Shown here piece by piece: positions 27,507 to 34,100 of a stretch of 64,000 nt of DNA (the stretch's first letter is position 1; each line of letters starts with the position of its first letter). Location of the stretch: positions 37,912 through 101,911 of the IMG/VR virus record IMGVR_UViG_3300018424_005577, one strand, 5' to 3'. Below the pieces are notes generated by a model, which saw only the letters and a list, made by a program, of their open reading frames with translations, did not search any database and was not told the DNA's origin. The DNA comes from a virus. A program made the position numbers and the translations under genes.

Positions 27507-27521
27507 GGCTCGTTTTGAGCC
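27507..27521 (+). other. Hairpin between head genes
   Basis: GGCTC (27507-27511) and GAGCC (27517-27521) fold around GTTTT, shortly after the stop at 27492. The following sequence is not a clean T run, so this is an RNA-stabilising or weak attenuating hairpin rather than a clear terminator. Confidence 0.4.
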
Positions 27522-27541
27522 TATATCTACGTACTTTTTCT

Positions 27542-27549
27542 TATAAATA
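27542..27549 (+). promoter_or_regulatory. Late promoter TATAAATA for the capsid core operon
   Basis: A perfect T4 late octamer 61 bases before the ATG of the gp67-like gene, with AGGAG in the leader. It should drive gp67-like, gp21, gp22 and gp23. A nearby TTGACA at 27560 lacks a well-spaced -10. Confidence 0.7.
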
Positions 27550-27602
27550 GTAAATAATATTGACAGCCTTACCATAGGTATAACATTTATAGGAGATACA
27601 AA

Positions 27603-28544
27603 ATGGCAGATCAAAACAAGTTTGAAGAAATGCTTGAGCGCCTCATTGCTGAAGACAAAGCAGGTGCGGAAGAGCTTTTCCATGAAATCGTGGTAGAAAA
27701 ATCACGTGAAATTTATGCTGACCTACTTGAAAGCGATGTAGAAGACGAAGAAGTAGATGAAGCAACAGATGAAGAAGTAGATGAGTCATCAGACGACGAC
27801 AAAGAAGTTGAAGAAGCAAAAGACGAAGACGACGGCAAAGAAGTCGACGAAGGATTTGATCTTGACGAATTTGAAGTTGAAGCCGATGACGACATGGACG
27901 CTACAGACGACATGATGGGCGATATTGAAGTTCCAATGGACGGCGGCGACATGGACGGCATGGATATGGGTGACGAAGCTGAAGGTGACACTGAAGAGCG
28001 CATTGACGATCTTGAGGATGCACTAGAAAAACTACAACAAGATTTTGAAGAGCTACTAAACAAAGAAGGTGGCGATGACATGGACATGGGTGGCGAAGAA
28101 GGCGACGACATGGACATGGATATGGACGGTGGTGACGACGAAGAGGAAGCTGAAGAAGAATCAGTTGAATTAGAGTCAGCAGACGATGAAGAAACTAAAG
28201 AGTCTAGCAAATCACAAACCGAAACAATGAGAGAATATGTCGAAAAAGTAACTGCTAAAATGGGAGATACAGGTACAAACGGTACTAAGTCAGCTGTAGC
28301 AGGTAAAAACGACATGGGTGGTACAGCAAGTAATATTGCACAAAGTGACACAGGTGATGTAGCTGAAGCAGGAGCAGGTGGTTCTGTAAAAGGTTCAGCA
28401 TTAAGTGACACAACTGCTAAAGAAGATTCAGCAGGCAATGTTAATGTACCAGGCGGCAAAGCAAGTAAGAGCTTAAAGTCAGCCAGCAAGCCTAAAATGG
28501 GCGACACTGGTACTAACGGCACACGCAGTGTTGTTGGCCAGTAA
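27603..28544 (+). CDS. Acidic prohead core protein, gp67-like
   Basis: A 313-aa, extremely acidic protein. The N-terminal helix (KFEEMLERLIAEDKAGAEEL, then FHEIVVEKSREIYADLLE) followed by a long Asp/Glu run matches the plan of T4 gp67, a short prohead core protein. IAE and LLE triplets fit gp21 cleavage sites. The C-terminal third is a Gly/Ser/Thr/Lys linker with a repeated KMGDTGTNGT motif near residues ~219 and ~295. It is almost four times the length of T4 gp67 (80 aa). The likely role is filling the scaffold core and being cleaved to small acidic peptides. The Ser-rich antisense ORF here is a composition artefact. Confidence 0.7.
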   Translation: MADQNKFEEMLERLIAEDKAGAEELFHEIVVEKSREIYADLLESDVEDEEVDEATDEEVDESSDDDKEVEEAKDEDDGKEVDEGFDLDEFEVEADDDMDATDDMMGDIEVPMDGGDMDGMDMGDEAEGDTEERIDDLEDALEKLQQDFEELLNKEGGDDMDMGGEEGDDMDMDMDGGDDEEEAEEESVELESADDEETKESSKSQTETMREYVEKVTAKMGDTGTNGTKSAVAGKNDMGGTASNIAQSDTGDVAEAGAGGSVKGSALSDTTAKEDSAGNVNVPGGKASKSLKSASKPKMGDTGTNGTRSVVGQ

Positions 28545-28560
28545 AAGTAAGGAAGACTGA

Positions 28561-29193
28561 ATGATAAACTTACGAGAGCATTTGACATTTGACCAAGCAA
28601 GTATGGTCGTTGAGTCATCGGAAAACTCAACTGGAGGCAAAGATCTTTTTATGAAAGGTATTTGTATCCAAGGCGGAGTACGCAACGCAAACCAGCGTGT
28701 GTATCCTGTAAATGAGATTGGAAGGGCTGTCAAAACTCTCAATGATCAAATAAGCGGAGGATACAGTGTTCTCGGAGAGGTTGATCATCCAGAAGGACTT
28801 AACATTAACTTAGACCGTGTAAGCCATATGATCACAGAAATGTGGATGGATGGCCCAAATGGTTACGGAAAATTAAAAGTATTACCAACCCCTATGGGAC
28901 AACTAGTTCAAACTATGCTTGAAGCAGGTGTAAAACTAGGTGTTTCATCAAGGGGATCTGGGAATGTTTCAGAGGACGGCAACAATGAAGTAAGTGATTT
29001 TGAAATCATTACTGTTGATGTCGTTGCTCAACCTAGTGCTCCAGGGGCGTACCCAACGCCAATCTACGAGCATCTAATGAATGCCCGTGGTGGGTATAAG
29101 GCATACGAACTGGCGCAGGCGACTCGAGAAGACGCAAAGGCACAAAAGTACTTAAAAGAATCGTTGATTAATATAATCAACCGACTCCAATAA
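28561..29193 (+). CDS. 21: Prohead core protease gp21
   Basis: A 210-aa serine protease of the T4 gp21 family. The family signature GEVDHPEG supplies the catalytic His (~77) and GVSSRGSG the Ser (~129), followed by DFEIITVDVVAQPSAPGA. It cleaves head proteins after LXE/IXE triplets during maturation. Its own start is preceded by AAGGAA; the neighbouring core, scaffold and capsid proteins all contain such triplets. Length matches T4 gp21 (212 aa). Confidence 0.95.
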   Translation: MINLREHLTFDQASMVVESSENSTGGKDLFMKGICIQGGVRNANQRVYPVNEIGRAVKTLNDQISGGYSVLGEVDHPEGLNINLDRVSHMITEMWMDGPNGYGKLKVLPTPMGQLVQTMLEAGVKLGVSSRGSGNVSEDGNNEVSDFEIITVDVVAQPSAPGAYPTPIYEHLMNARGGYKAYELAQATREDAKAQKYLKESLINIINRLQ

Positions 29194-29207
29194 AAGGAGA
29201 ACATAAC

Positions 29208-30302
29208 ATGTTGGATGCACTAAAAACACTTTTTGAAAATGACGTAGTTTCAGAAGATGTCCGTGCCGAAATCGAAGAGGCTTGGAATACCAAGATCAAA
29301 GAAAACAAACAGCAGGTAACTGCTGAGCTTCGTGAAGAGTTTGCTAAGAAGTATGAACACGACAAAGCAACTATGGTCGAAGCAATTGATCAAATGGTAT
29401 CAGAGCGTCTTGCAGAAGAAATAGCTGAATTTGCAGACGATCGCAAACAACTAGCAGAAGCTAAAGCAAAATATGCTGTTGCTATGCGTGAAAATGCAAA
29501 TCTTCTTCAAAAGTTTGTTACAAAACAACTTGGAAAAGAAGTAAGCGAACTTCACTCAGATCAGAAAGTTATGGCAGAGAAATTTACCAAACTAGAAGAT
29601 TTTGTAGTAGAGGCACTATCTAAAGAAATTGCTGAGTTTTACGAAGACAAGAAAGACCTTGCAGAAACAAAGGTTAAACTTGTCAAAGAAGCAAAGACAA
29701 AATTTGCTGAGGTCAAAAAAGACTTCATTAAGAAAAGTGCAGACATGGTGGCAGAAACTGTTGGCAAAAAACTCACTAGTGAGATTGGCCAGCTTAAAGA
29801 AGACATCGAATCTGCACGTAGAAATGACTTTGGCCGCAGAGTATTCGAAGCATTTGCAAATGAATATTCTACAAGCTACTTAAATGAAAAGTCAGAAACA
29901 GCAAAACTAATGAAAGTTCTTGATCTTAAGGACAAGAAATTAGCAGAAGCAAAACAGGCAGCAGAAAAAGCAATTAAACTTGCAGAGTCTAAAGAATCTG
30001 AAAAACAGCGTTTAATTGAAACTGCTAACCGCAAAGAAATCTTAAATGATTTAGTTTCACCGCTATCAAAAGATCAGCGCGAAATAATGACAGACTTACT
30101 GGAATCAGTTCAAACTGCTAAACTACGTACACAGTTTGATAAGTACCTACCGGCAGTAATCGACGGTAAAACTCCAGCGAAGCAGAAGGCAGCAATAACA
30201 GAGGCAAAAGAAGTAACAGGCAACCGTGACACTGACGTCACAAAAGTAAAAGCAAACGACGATAACGTTTTTGATATTCGTCGTCTAGCAGGTTTAAACT
30301 AA
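29208..30302 (+). CDS. 22: Prohead scaffold protein gp22
   Basis: A 364-aa, almost wholly helical Lys/Glu/Ala-rich protein located between gp21 and gp23, as in T4. It carries repeated coiled-coil blocks such as AEEIAEFADDRKQLAEAKAK and SKEIAEFYEDKKDLAETKVK, a sign of internal duplication, and many LAE/IAE triplets for gp21. The C-terminus has NVFDIRRLAGL. It forms the core on which gp23 assembles and is then degraded. T4 gp22 is 269 aa. AGGAG precedes the ATG. Confidence 0.88.
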   Translation: MLDALKTLFENDVVSEDVRAEIEEAWNTKIKENKQQVTAELREEFAKKYEHDKATMVEAIDQMVSERLAEEIAEFADDRKQLAEAKAKYAVAMRENANLLQKFVTKQLGKEVSELHSDQKVMAEKFTKLEDFVVEALSKEIAEFYEDKKDLAETKVKLVKEAKTKFAEVKKDFIKKSADMVAETVGKKLTSEIGQLKEDIESARRNDFGRRVFEAFANEYSTSYLNEKSETAKLMKVLDLKDKKLAEAKQAAEKAIKLAESKESEKQRLIETANRKEILNDLVSPLSKDQREIMTDLLESVQTAKLRTQFDKYLPAVIDGKTPAKQKAAITEAKEVTGNRDTDVTKVKANDDNVFDIRRLAGLN

Positions 30303-30313
30303 GGAGAACTTAA

Positions 30314-31492
30314 ATGTCAGAACTACTAGAAAGTCGCTGGCAGGATACTAAAACAGCACTTGTTGAAGGCCTACAAGGCAACAAGAAAGCAGTTATGGAA
30401 ACAACTCTTGAAAATACTCGCAAGTATCTTTCAGAATCCGCAACTGCAGGTGCTACTTCTGCCGGTAATGTCGCAACTCTAAATAGAGTTATTCTCCCAG
30501 TTATTAGACGTGTAATGCCAACCGTTATTGCTAACGAGTTAGTTGGTGTTCAGCCTATGACTGGTCCAGTTGGTCAAATTCACACACTACGTGTGCGTTA
30601 TGCTGATGATTTCAACAGCACAAACGGTACTGACACAACAGCTGGTGATGAAGCATTATCACCATTCAAGATCGCTGAAGGATATTCAGGTGATGCCGCT
30701 ACAGATAGAGCCGCATCAACAGCAACACTAGAAGGTGCCGCTGGTAACAGAATGTCAATTCAGATCTTAAAACAAACTGTCGAAGCGAAAACCAGAAAGC
30801 TATCAGCTCGCTGGACTTTCGAAGCCGCGCAAGACGCTCAGTCACAGCATGGCATCGACGTTGAAGCTGAGATCATGGCAGCTCTTGCACAAGAAATTAC
30901 TGCTGAGATTGACCAAGAAGTACTTGCTTCACTTACCTCACTAGCTGGAGCCGCTACTGAAACTTATGATCAGGCAGCAGTTTCAGGTACAGCTACTTTT
31001 GTTGGTGACGAGCATGCCGCATTGGCAGTTCAAATCAACAGAGTATCAAACTTGATTGCACAGCGTACACGCAGAGGCGCAGGTAACTGGGCAGTTGTAA
31101 GTCCATTAGCACTTACAATTCTTCAGTCTGCAACAACTTCAGCGTTTGCACGTACAACAGAAGGTACTTTCGAAGCACCAACTAACACTAAAATGGTTGG
31201 TACATTGAACAACGCAATGAAAGTTTATGTTAACACATATGCTTCAGACAGCGCACCAGTACTTATTGGTTACAAAGGTTCAAGCGAATCAGACGCAGCC
31301 GCGTTCTACTGCCCATACATTCCATTGATGAGCAGTGGTGTTGTACTAGACCCAGGTACATTCGAGCCAGTAGTTAGCTTCATGACCAGATATGGTTATG
31401 TTGAGCTAACAAATACTGCTTCGTCACTTGGTAATGCGGCAGACTACTTAGGTAAAGTTGCTATCACTAACGGTAACGTTAGCTTTAGCTAA
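30314..31492 (+). CDS. 23: Major capsid protein gp23 (short form)
   Basis: A 392-aa protein. RRVMPTVIANELVGVQPMTG followed by PVGQIHTLRVRY is the gp23 signature; YIPLMSSGVVLDPGTFEPVV and SFMTRYGYVEL mark the end of the HK97-type domain. L39-S40-E41 fits the gp21 cleavage site, leaving about 351 residues. It is clearly shorter than T4 gp23 (521 aa), implying that the T4 insertion domain is absent or reduced. AAGGAG precedes the start, and an intrinsic terminator follows the stop. Confidence 0.96.
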   Translation: MSELLESRWQDTKTALVEGLQGNKKAVMETTLENTRKYLSESATAGATSAGNVATLNRVILPVIRRVMPTVIANELVGVQPMTGPVGQIHTLRVRYADDFNSTNGTDTTAGDEALSPFKIAEGYSGDAATDRAASTATLEGAAGNRMSIQILKQTVEAKTRKLSARWTFEAAQDAQSQHGIDVEAEIMAALAQEITAEIDQEVLASLTSLAGAATETYDQAAVSGTATFVGDEHAALAVQINRVSNLIAQRTRRGAGNWAVVSPLALTILQSATTSAFARTTEGTFEAPTNTKMVGTLNNAMKVYVNTYASDSAPVLIGYKGSSESDAAAFYCPYIPLMSSGVVLDPGTFEPVVSFMTRYGYVELTNTASSLGNAADYLGKVAITNGNVSFS

Positions 31493-31516
31493 GATTTACT
31501 TAATTAGTAAAAAAAC

Positions 31517-31546
31517 AAAAAGGGCGGAGTTTACTTCGCCCTTTTT
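31517..31546 (+). terminator. Intrinsic terminator after gp23
   Basis: The stem AAAAAGGGCG (31517-31526) pairs with CGCCCTTTTT (31537-31546), with inner pairs GAG/CTT around a TTTA loop, and ends in a T run. It separates the capsid operon from the small genes that follow. Confidence 0.88.
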
Positions 31547-31595
31547 TATTGACTAAAATTAATGATTTTACGTATGACTTTTGCTTTATAATATG

Positions 31596-31603
31596 TTTAA
31601 ATA
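31596..31603 (+). promoter_or_regulatory. Possible promoter of the pqqA-like gene (late-type TTTAAATA; TATAAT nearby)
   Basis: TTTAAATA is one mismatch from the T4 late octamer and would give a leader of about 35-40 bases. A TATAAT at 31587-31592 also lies here but its -35 (TGATTT, 18 bases away) is poor. Either would start transcription after the gp23 terminator. Confidence 0.4.
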
Positions 31604-31646
31604 ATACTGTAGTACGTATTATTAACCTTTAAGAAGGAGAAAACAT

Positions 31647-31718
31647 ATGTGGTCAAAGCCAACATACACAGAAATGCGTTTTGGTTTCGAAGTAACAATG
31701 TATGTAATGAACAAGTAG
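31647..31718 (+). CDS. pqqA: PqqA-like peptide (PQQ precursor peptide homologue)
   Basis: A 23-codon ORF with an AAGGAG ribosome site seven bases before ATG. The peptide starts [11 protein letters not shown] and continues [12 protein letters not shown]. Bacterial PqqA peptides are also typically 23 aa, start MWxKP, and carry the G-x-E-V-T-x-Y core; here Glu15 and Tyr19, the two residues that PqqE cross-links and from which pyrroloquinoline quinone is made, fall at exactly the same positions as in Klebsiella PqqA. No pqqB-E genes are in the window, so it would rely on host PqqD/PqqE. It stands alone between two intrinsic terminators just after the capsid gene. Either it boosts host PQQ supply or it decoys the pathway; this is inference. 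Confidence 0.88.
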   Translation: MWSKPTYTEMRFGFEVTMYVMNK

Positions 31719-31757
31719 ATTACATGCATAGATTGCTAGAAACGCAAGACTGCGAAT

Positions 31758-31777
31758 AACCCGCTTCGGCGGGTTTT
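31758..31777 (+). terminator. UUCG-loop intrinsic terminator after pqqA-like gene
   Basis: AACCCGC (31758-31764) pairs with GCGGGTT (31769-31775) around a TTCG tetraloop, followed by TT. The stable tetraloop and short T tract make a compact terminator isolating the pqqA-like gene from the riboswitch unit. Confidence 0.8.
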
Positions 31778-31781
31778 CAAT

Positions 31782-31789
31782 GATAAATA
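31782..31789 (+). promoter_or_regulatory. Late promoter candidate GATAAATA at the riboswitch 5' end
   Basis: One mismatch from TATAAATA. A late start 6-8 bases downstream would fall at about 31795-31797, precisely where the P1 stem of the riboswitch begins, which supports the octamer being functional. Confidence 0.6.
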
Positions 31790-31794
31790 GTTTT

Positions 31795-31867
31795 ACGTTC
31801 ATCCTACGGGACGGAAGTAGCATATTGCGAAGGAACGCACTTTAACCCTTTAACTAGGAGAAGTGTT
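31795..31867 (+). promoter_or_regulatory. Glutamine riboswitch (glnA / downstream-peptide type) and expression platform
   Basis: The sequence carries the conserved blocks GGGACGGAAGTAG and GCGAAGGAACGC of the glutamine-binding glnA/Downstream-peptide RNAs. P1 is CGTTC (31796-31800) with GAACG (31833-31837); a second stem is CTAC (31804-31807) with GTAG (31817-31820); a third is GCA/TGC (31820-31822 with 31826-31828). Downstream, GCACTT (31837-31842) can pair with AAGTGT (31861-31866), enclosing the AGGAG ribosome site at 31856-31860 and touching P1 by one base. This suggests control of translation of the following small ORF by glutamine; the direction of control is not deducible by eye. Confidence 0.85.
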
Positions 31868-31966
31868 ATGAGCAACTATACCCTTTGGTGCTACAAGCAA
31901 CTAATCAAACAGCACCAAATCAACAAAATTAATAATATACTTGCCAAAAAAATGTATTTTTGGTAA
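31868..31966 (+). CDS. Riboswitch-controlled small peptide (32 aa)
   Basis: ATG at 31868, seven bases after AGGAG, opens a 32-codon ORF: MSNYTLWCYKQLIKQ, then a basic Asn/Lys-rich middle and an end in AKKMYFW. It is basic and amphipathic with aromatic ends. Downstream-peptide RNAs are known for preceding short ORFs of 17-100 aa in cyanobacteria, phages and marine metagenomes, so size and placement fit. In cyanobacteria some such peptides regulate nitrogen metabolism; I see no clear similarity to those and assign no function. The ORF ends just before a sigma-70 promoter. Confidence 0.65.
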   Translation: MSNYTLWCYKQLIKQHQINKINNILAKKMYFW

Positions 31967-31974
31967 AAAAGTGG

Positions 31975-32002
31975 TTGACTTTTATTTGTAAGATGTTATA
32001 TT
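31975..32002 (+). promoter_or_regulatory. Sigma-70 promoter for candidate RNA 2
   Basis: TTGACT (31975-31980), 16-base spacer, TATATT (31997-32002). It is one mismatch from consensus in each hexamer. The expected start is about 32009. No convincing start codon with a ribosome site follows until 32374, beyond a terminator, so it appears dedicated to an RNA. Confidence 0.7.
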
Positions 32003-32009
32003 AATAACA

Positions 32010-32265
32010 TAAGCTACAAAGACTTAGCTAGTCGATGTATATAGTGCAAGGAAGAGGCGTTTACCAGAGCGTCGAACTTGGCTGTTTAGGGGTGGTACCC
32101 AGGCGTGGTAGTAGAAATACGCTGTGTCACATCGCTCTACCGAGCGGAAACAGGCTCCCTGGTTTCAGAATGGTATCTGCGGCGAGGGGTTGGAGGTATA
32201 ACCGAATCCTCCCTATTTTGCTTATTCCAATTAAAGGCTTACAAGGGAGACTTTGTAAGCCTTTC
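32010..32265 (+). ncRNA. Candidate structured RNA 2 with own promoter and terminator
   Basis: About 255 bases between a sigma-70 promoter and a 12-bp terminator. By my count 32041-32220 is about 53% G+C. Foldbacks: AGCTA/TAGCT (32012-32016 with 32025-32029); an outer stem GCGT..ACGC with ACCA/TGGT inside it (about 32058-32066 with 32106-32122) enclosing GGGT/ACCC; CGCTC/GAGCG near 32133-32146; CAGG/CCTG near 32151-32161; and an H-type pseudoknot, GGTT/AACC (32188-32191, 32200-32203) with GGAGG/CCTCC (32192-32196, 32208-32212). An open frame through it lacks a ribosome site at its first ATG. I found no tag ORF, CCA end or T-arm, so tmRNA is not supported, though marine myophages of this kind can carry ssrA near a glutamine riboswitch. 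Confidence 0.65.
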
Positions 32266-32267
32266 TT
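32233..32267 (+). terminator. Intrinsic terminator of candidate RNA 2
   Basis: AAAGGCTTACAA (32233-32244) pairs perfectly with TTGTAAGCCTTT (32253-32264), eight-base loop, followed by CTTCTTATTT. Twelve pairs make this the longest terminator stem in the window. Confidence 0.85.
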
Positions 32268-32274
32268 CTTATTT

Positions 32275-32282
32275 GATAAATA
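32275..32282 (+). promoter_or_regulatory. Late promoter candidate GATAAATA for the fibre block
   Basis: Lies directly after the RNA 2 terminator and 92 bases before the ATG at 32374. The predicted ~85-base leader contains two hairpins: CCTC/GAGG (32302-32305 with 32311-32314) and GCGG/CCGC (32321-32324 with 32328-32331). Confidence 0.6.
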
Positions 32283-32373
32283 CATTTGTCAAGAAGTAGA
32301 GCCTCTTGATGAGGACTTATGCGGTACCCGCCGCGTAGACCTAGAACGTCAAATATTTTATAAGGAGAAAAAA

Positions 32374-32790
32374 ATGGGACGTCCAGTTAATAAAGACAAA
32401 ATCGGATACGGCGCTGGTCGTATCGCAGTAACAAGACACTTTTTTACAGGTGCTTCAGAAGCAACAACAGCCGCACATATTATTAGACAGGTTAGTGATA
32501 ATCGTTTTGTAGTGCGTTTAGACTCTAATGCAGGCGACGATTCTGCAGATGAAATTCTACAATTAACCAATCTTGGTTCTGGAAATTTAACAGAAGGTAC
32601 TTTTGAAATTGATGCATACGGAACTGACTCAACTACATACCAAGTAACAAAGATTCGCAACAGAACTGTTCAACTAGAAGCAGGCGGAACAGAATTTAAT
32701 GCAGTTTATGGCATTGGTAACATTCCAGAAGTATTAGAAACAGGTACAAATCCTGCAAATACTCTAGCAGTAGCGTTACCGGCACAATAA
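32374..32790 (+). CDS. Virion structural protein, unknown (138 aa)
   Basis: The reading frame is open back to 32035, but TAAGGAG at 32361-32367 places the start at ATG 32374; the upstream 113 codons lie in the RNA 2 and leader region. The protein starts MGRPVNKDKIGYGAGRIAVT, is beta-rich (NRFVVRLDSNAGDDS, YQVTKIRNRTVQLEAGGTEF) and has no signal peptide. Similar MGRPxNK proteins follow the capsid region in marine T4-like phages as virion components, so a head-decoration or fibre-associated role is inferred. It leads a run of structural genes on the same strand. Confidence 0.65.
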   Translation: MGRPVNKDKIGYGAGRIAVTRHFFTGASEATTAAHIIRQVSDNRFVVRLDSNAGDDSADEILQLTNLGSGNLTEGTFEIDAYGTDSTTYQVTKIRNRTVQLEAGGTEFNAVYGIGNIPEVLETGTNPANTLAVALPAQ

Positions 32791-32823
32791 TACAGGGATG
32801 GATCCCTTTATTAAGGATAAAGT

Positions 32824-34089
32824 ATGTCAAGAGTTGTAAACGTATATAACGGTGATTATAAAGTAGCAGTACAAGATGGTGGAAACATCACTCTTGACAC
32901 AGGTAACCTCGAAGGTAACGTCATTGTAACAGGTAATTTAGAAGTTAAAGGTACTACAACTACTGTAGAATCAACTGAAGTTACTATTACAGATAATGTT
33001 ATTGTCTTAAACAATGACGTGCCTGGTGCAGGAATTCCTGCTTCGTTAGGATATGTGTCTGGTATAGAAATTGCAAGAGGATCACTAAGTGATGCACAAT
33101 GGTTTTTTGATGAACAAATATCATGGACATTAGGCGGAACAAGCGGAGACGGAACCTGGTCAGCTAAATGGAAAAACGGTCAACGTCTTCCAATTTCAAC
33201 ACCAGGAATTGTAGCAGGTGGAAATTTTTATGTTAACACAGGCAATGGTGTAATTAGTGTCACTAATACTGTAGACTACGAAGAAGGTATTTGGAATTAT
33301 ACTAACGGAGTAATTACACCTACAGCAGATGGTGTTGCAATAGATGATGACCATATACCTAATGCAAGAGCATTAATTGACTACGTTGACTTTGTTGTTA
33401 ACGCAGAAGTTAGTAGCAGAATTGCTGAAGGCAACACAGAAGTTGAAGCAGTAGACGAAACTCATAGTATTGATCAAATTGTAAGTATTACATCAGACGG
33501 GTTGACAACTGTTATACAAACAAATGGACAACACGGTTATACTGTAGCAGATACTGTAGATATTTTTGGAGTCAACGGTAATGGTGATTTAATAGAAAAT
33601 CTTAACGGTACAAATATTGTAATTACTGAAATTGTTAGTTCTACCATTCTACGAGTACAAGTAGACACAACTGGAGGTGACGCGGCAAATTATGTAGGTG
33701 GCGGCACTATAAGAAAAGTTGGATACGTTCCTAGTGAAGTAAAAATTACAGTAAGCGGTATAAATGTTGCAAGTTTTTATGATGATAGATTAGAAGTAGC
33801 AGACTTTAAGTTACAGGATAATGTTCTATCTGTAGAAGCAAGTAACCAAGACTTGGAAATTGCCGCTCCTGGTACAGGTAGTGTTAAGATTAGAGATGTA
33901 CTTGAACTACCATCAACGCCGCATGACGACGATGGATCAGTTGATCCTATATTGCCCGACAGCGGAGTTAAGTTGTGGGCAAAATCACCATCATCTGGAG
34001 ACGTAGGCTTATACTACAAAAATAGTAACGATACTTCAGGAGAATTAATAAGTAAAAACAGAGCATTGCTTTTTAGCATGTTATTTTAA
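32824..34089 (+). CDS. Tail-fibre-like structural protein (421 aa)
   Basis: A beta-rich fibre protein. Residues ~20-65 hold adhesin-like repeats (NITLDTGNLEGNVIVTGNLE, VTITDNVIVLNNDV), then an ARALIDYVDFVVN helix and a repeat-like ANYVGGGTIRKVGYVPSEV. The end (DSGVKLWAKSPSSGDVGLYY, ELISKNRALLFSMLF) resembles phage fibre termini. The N-terminal repeat type is shared with the 1815- and 2434-aa proteins downstream, so these probably evolved by module duplication. A role in the distal tail or fibre network is inferred. Confidence 0.65.
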   Translation: MSRVVNVYNGDYKVAVQDGGNITLDTGNLEGNVIVTGNLEVKGTTTTVESTEVTITDNVIVLNNDVPGAGIPASLGYVSGIEIARGSLSDAQWFFDEQISWTLGGTSGDGTWSAKWKNGQRLPISTPGIVAGGNFYVNTGNGVISVTNTVDYEEGIWNYTNGVITPTADGVAIDDDHIPNARALIDYVDFVVNAEVSSRIAEGNTEVEAVDETHSIDQIVSITSDGLTTVIQTNGQHGYTVADTVDIFGVNGNGDLIENLNGTNIVITEIVSSTILRVQVDTTGGDAANYVGGGTIRKVGYVPSEVKITVSGINVASFYDDRLEVADFKLQDNVLSVEASNQDLEIAAPGTGSVKIRDVLELPSTPHDDDGSVDPILPDSGVKLWAKSPSSGDVGLYYKNSNDTSGELISKNRALLFSMLF

Positions 34090-34100
34090 GGTAAGAAAAA

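Noticed and set aside
27560-27584. Sigma-70 promoter (TTGACA) before the core protein gene
   Set aside because: The nearest -10-like TATAAC is only 13 bases away; the late octamer at 27542 explains expression better.
27713-28630. A 305-aa minus-strand ORF rich in Ser/Pro
   Set aside because: It is the complement of the Asp/Glu-rich core protein codons; composition artefact.
32010-32265. tmRNA (ssrA) reading of RNA 2
   Set aside because: No TTCRA-type T-arm, CCA end, tRNA-like 5' end or tag ending in Ala-Ala-stop could be found on the plus strand.
32035-32373. N-terminal 113 codons of a 251-aa open frame ending at 32790
   Set aside because: The region is a GC-rich, hairpin-rich RNA with promoter and terminator; TAAGGAG points to ATG 32374, and the upstream residues look like random translation.
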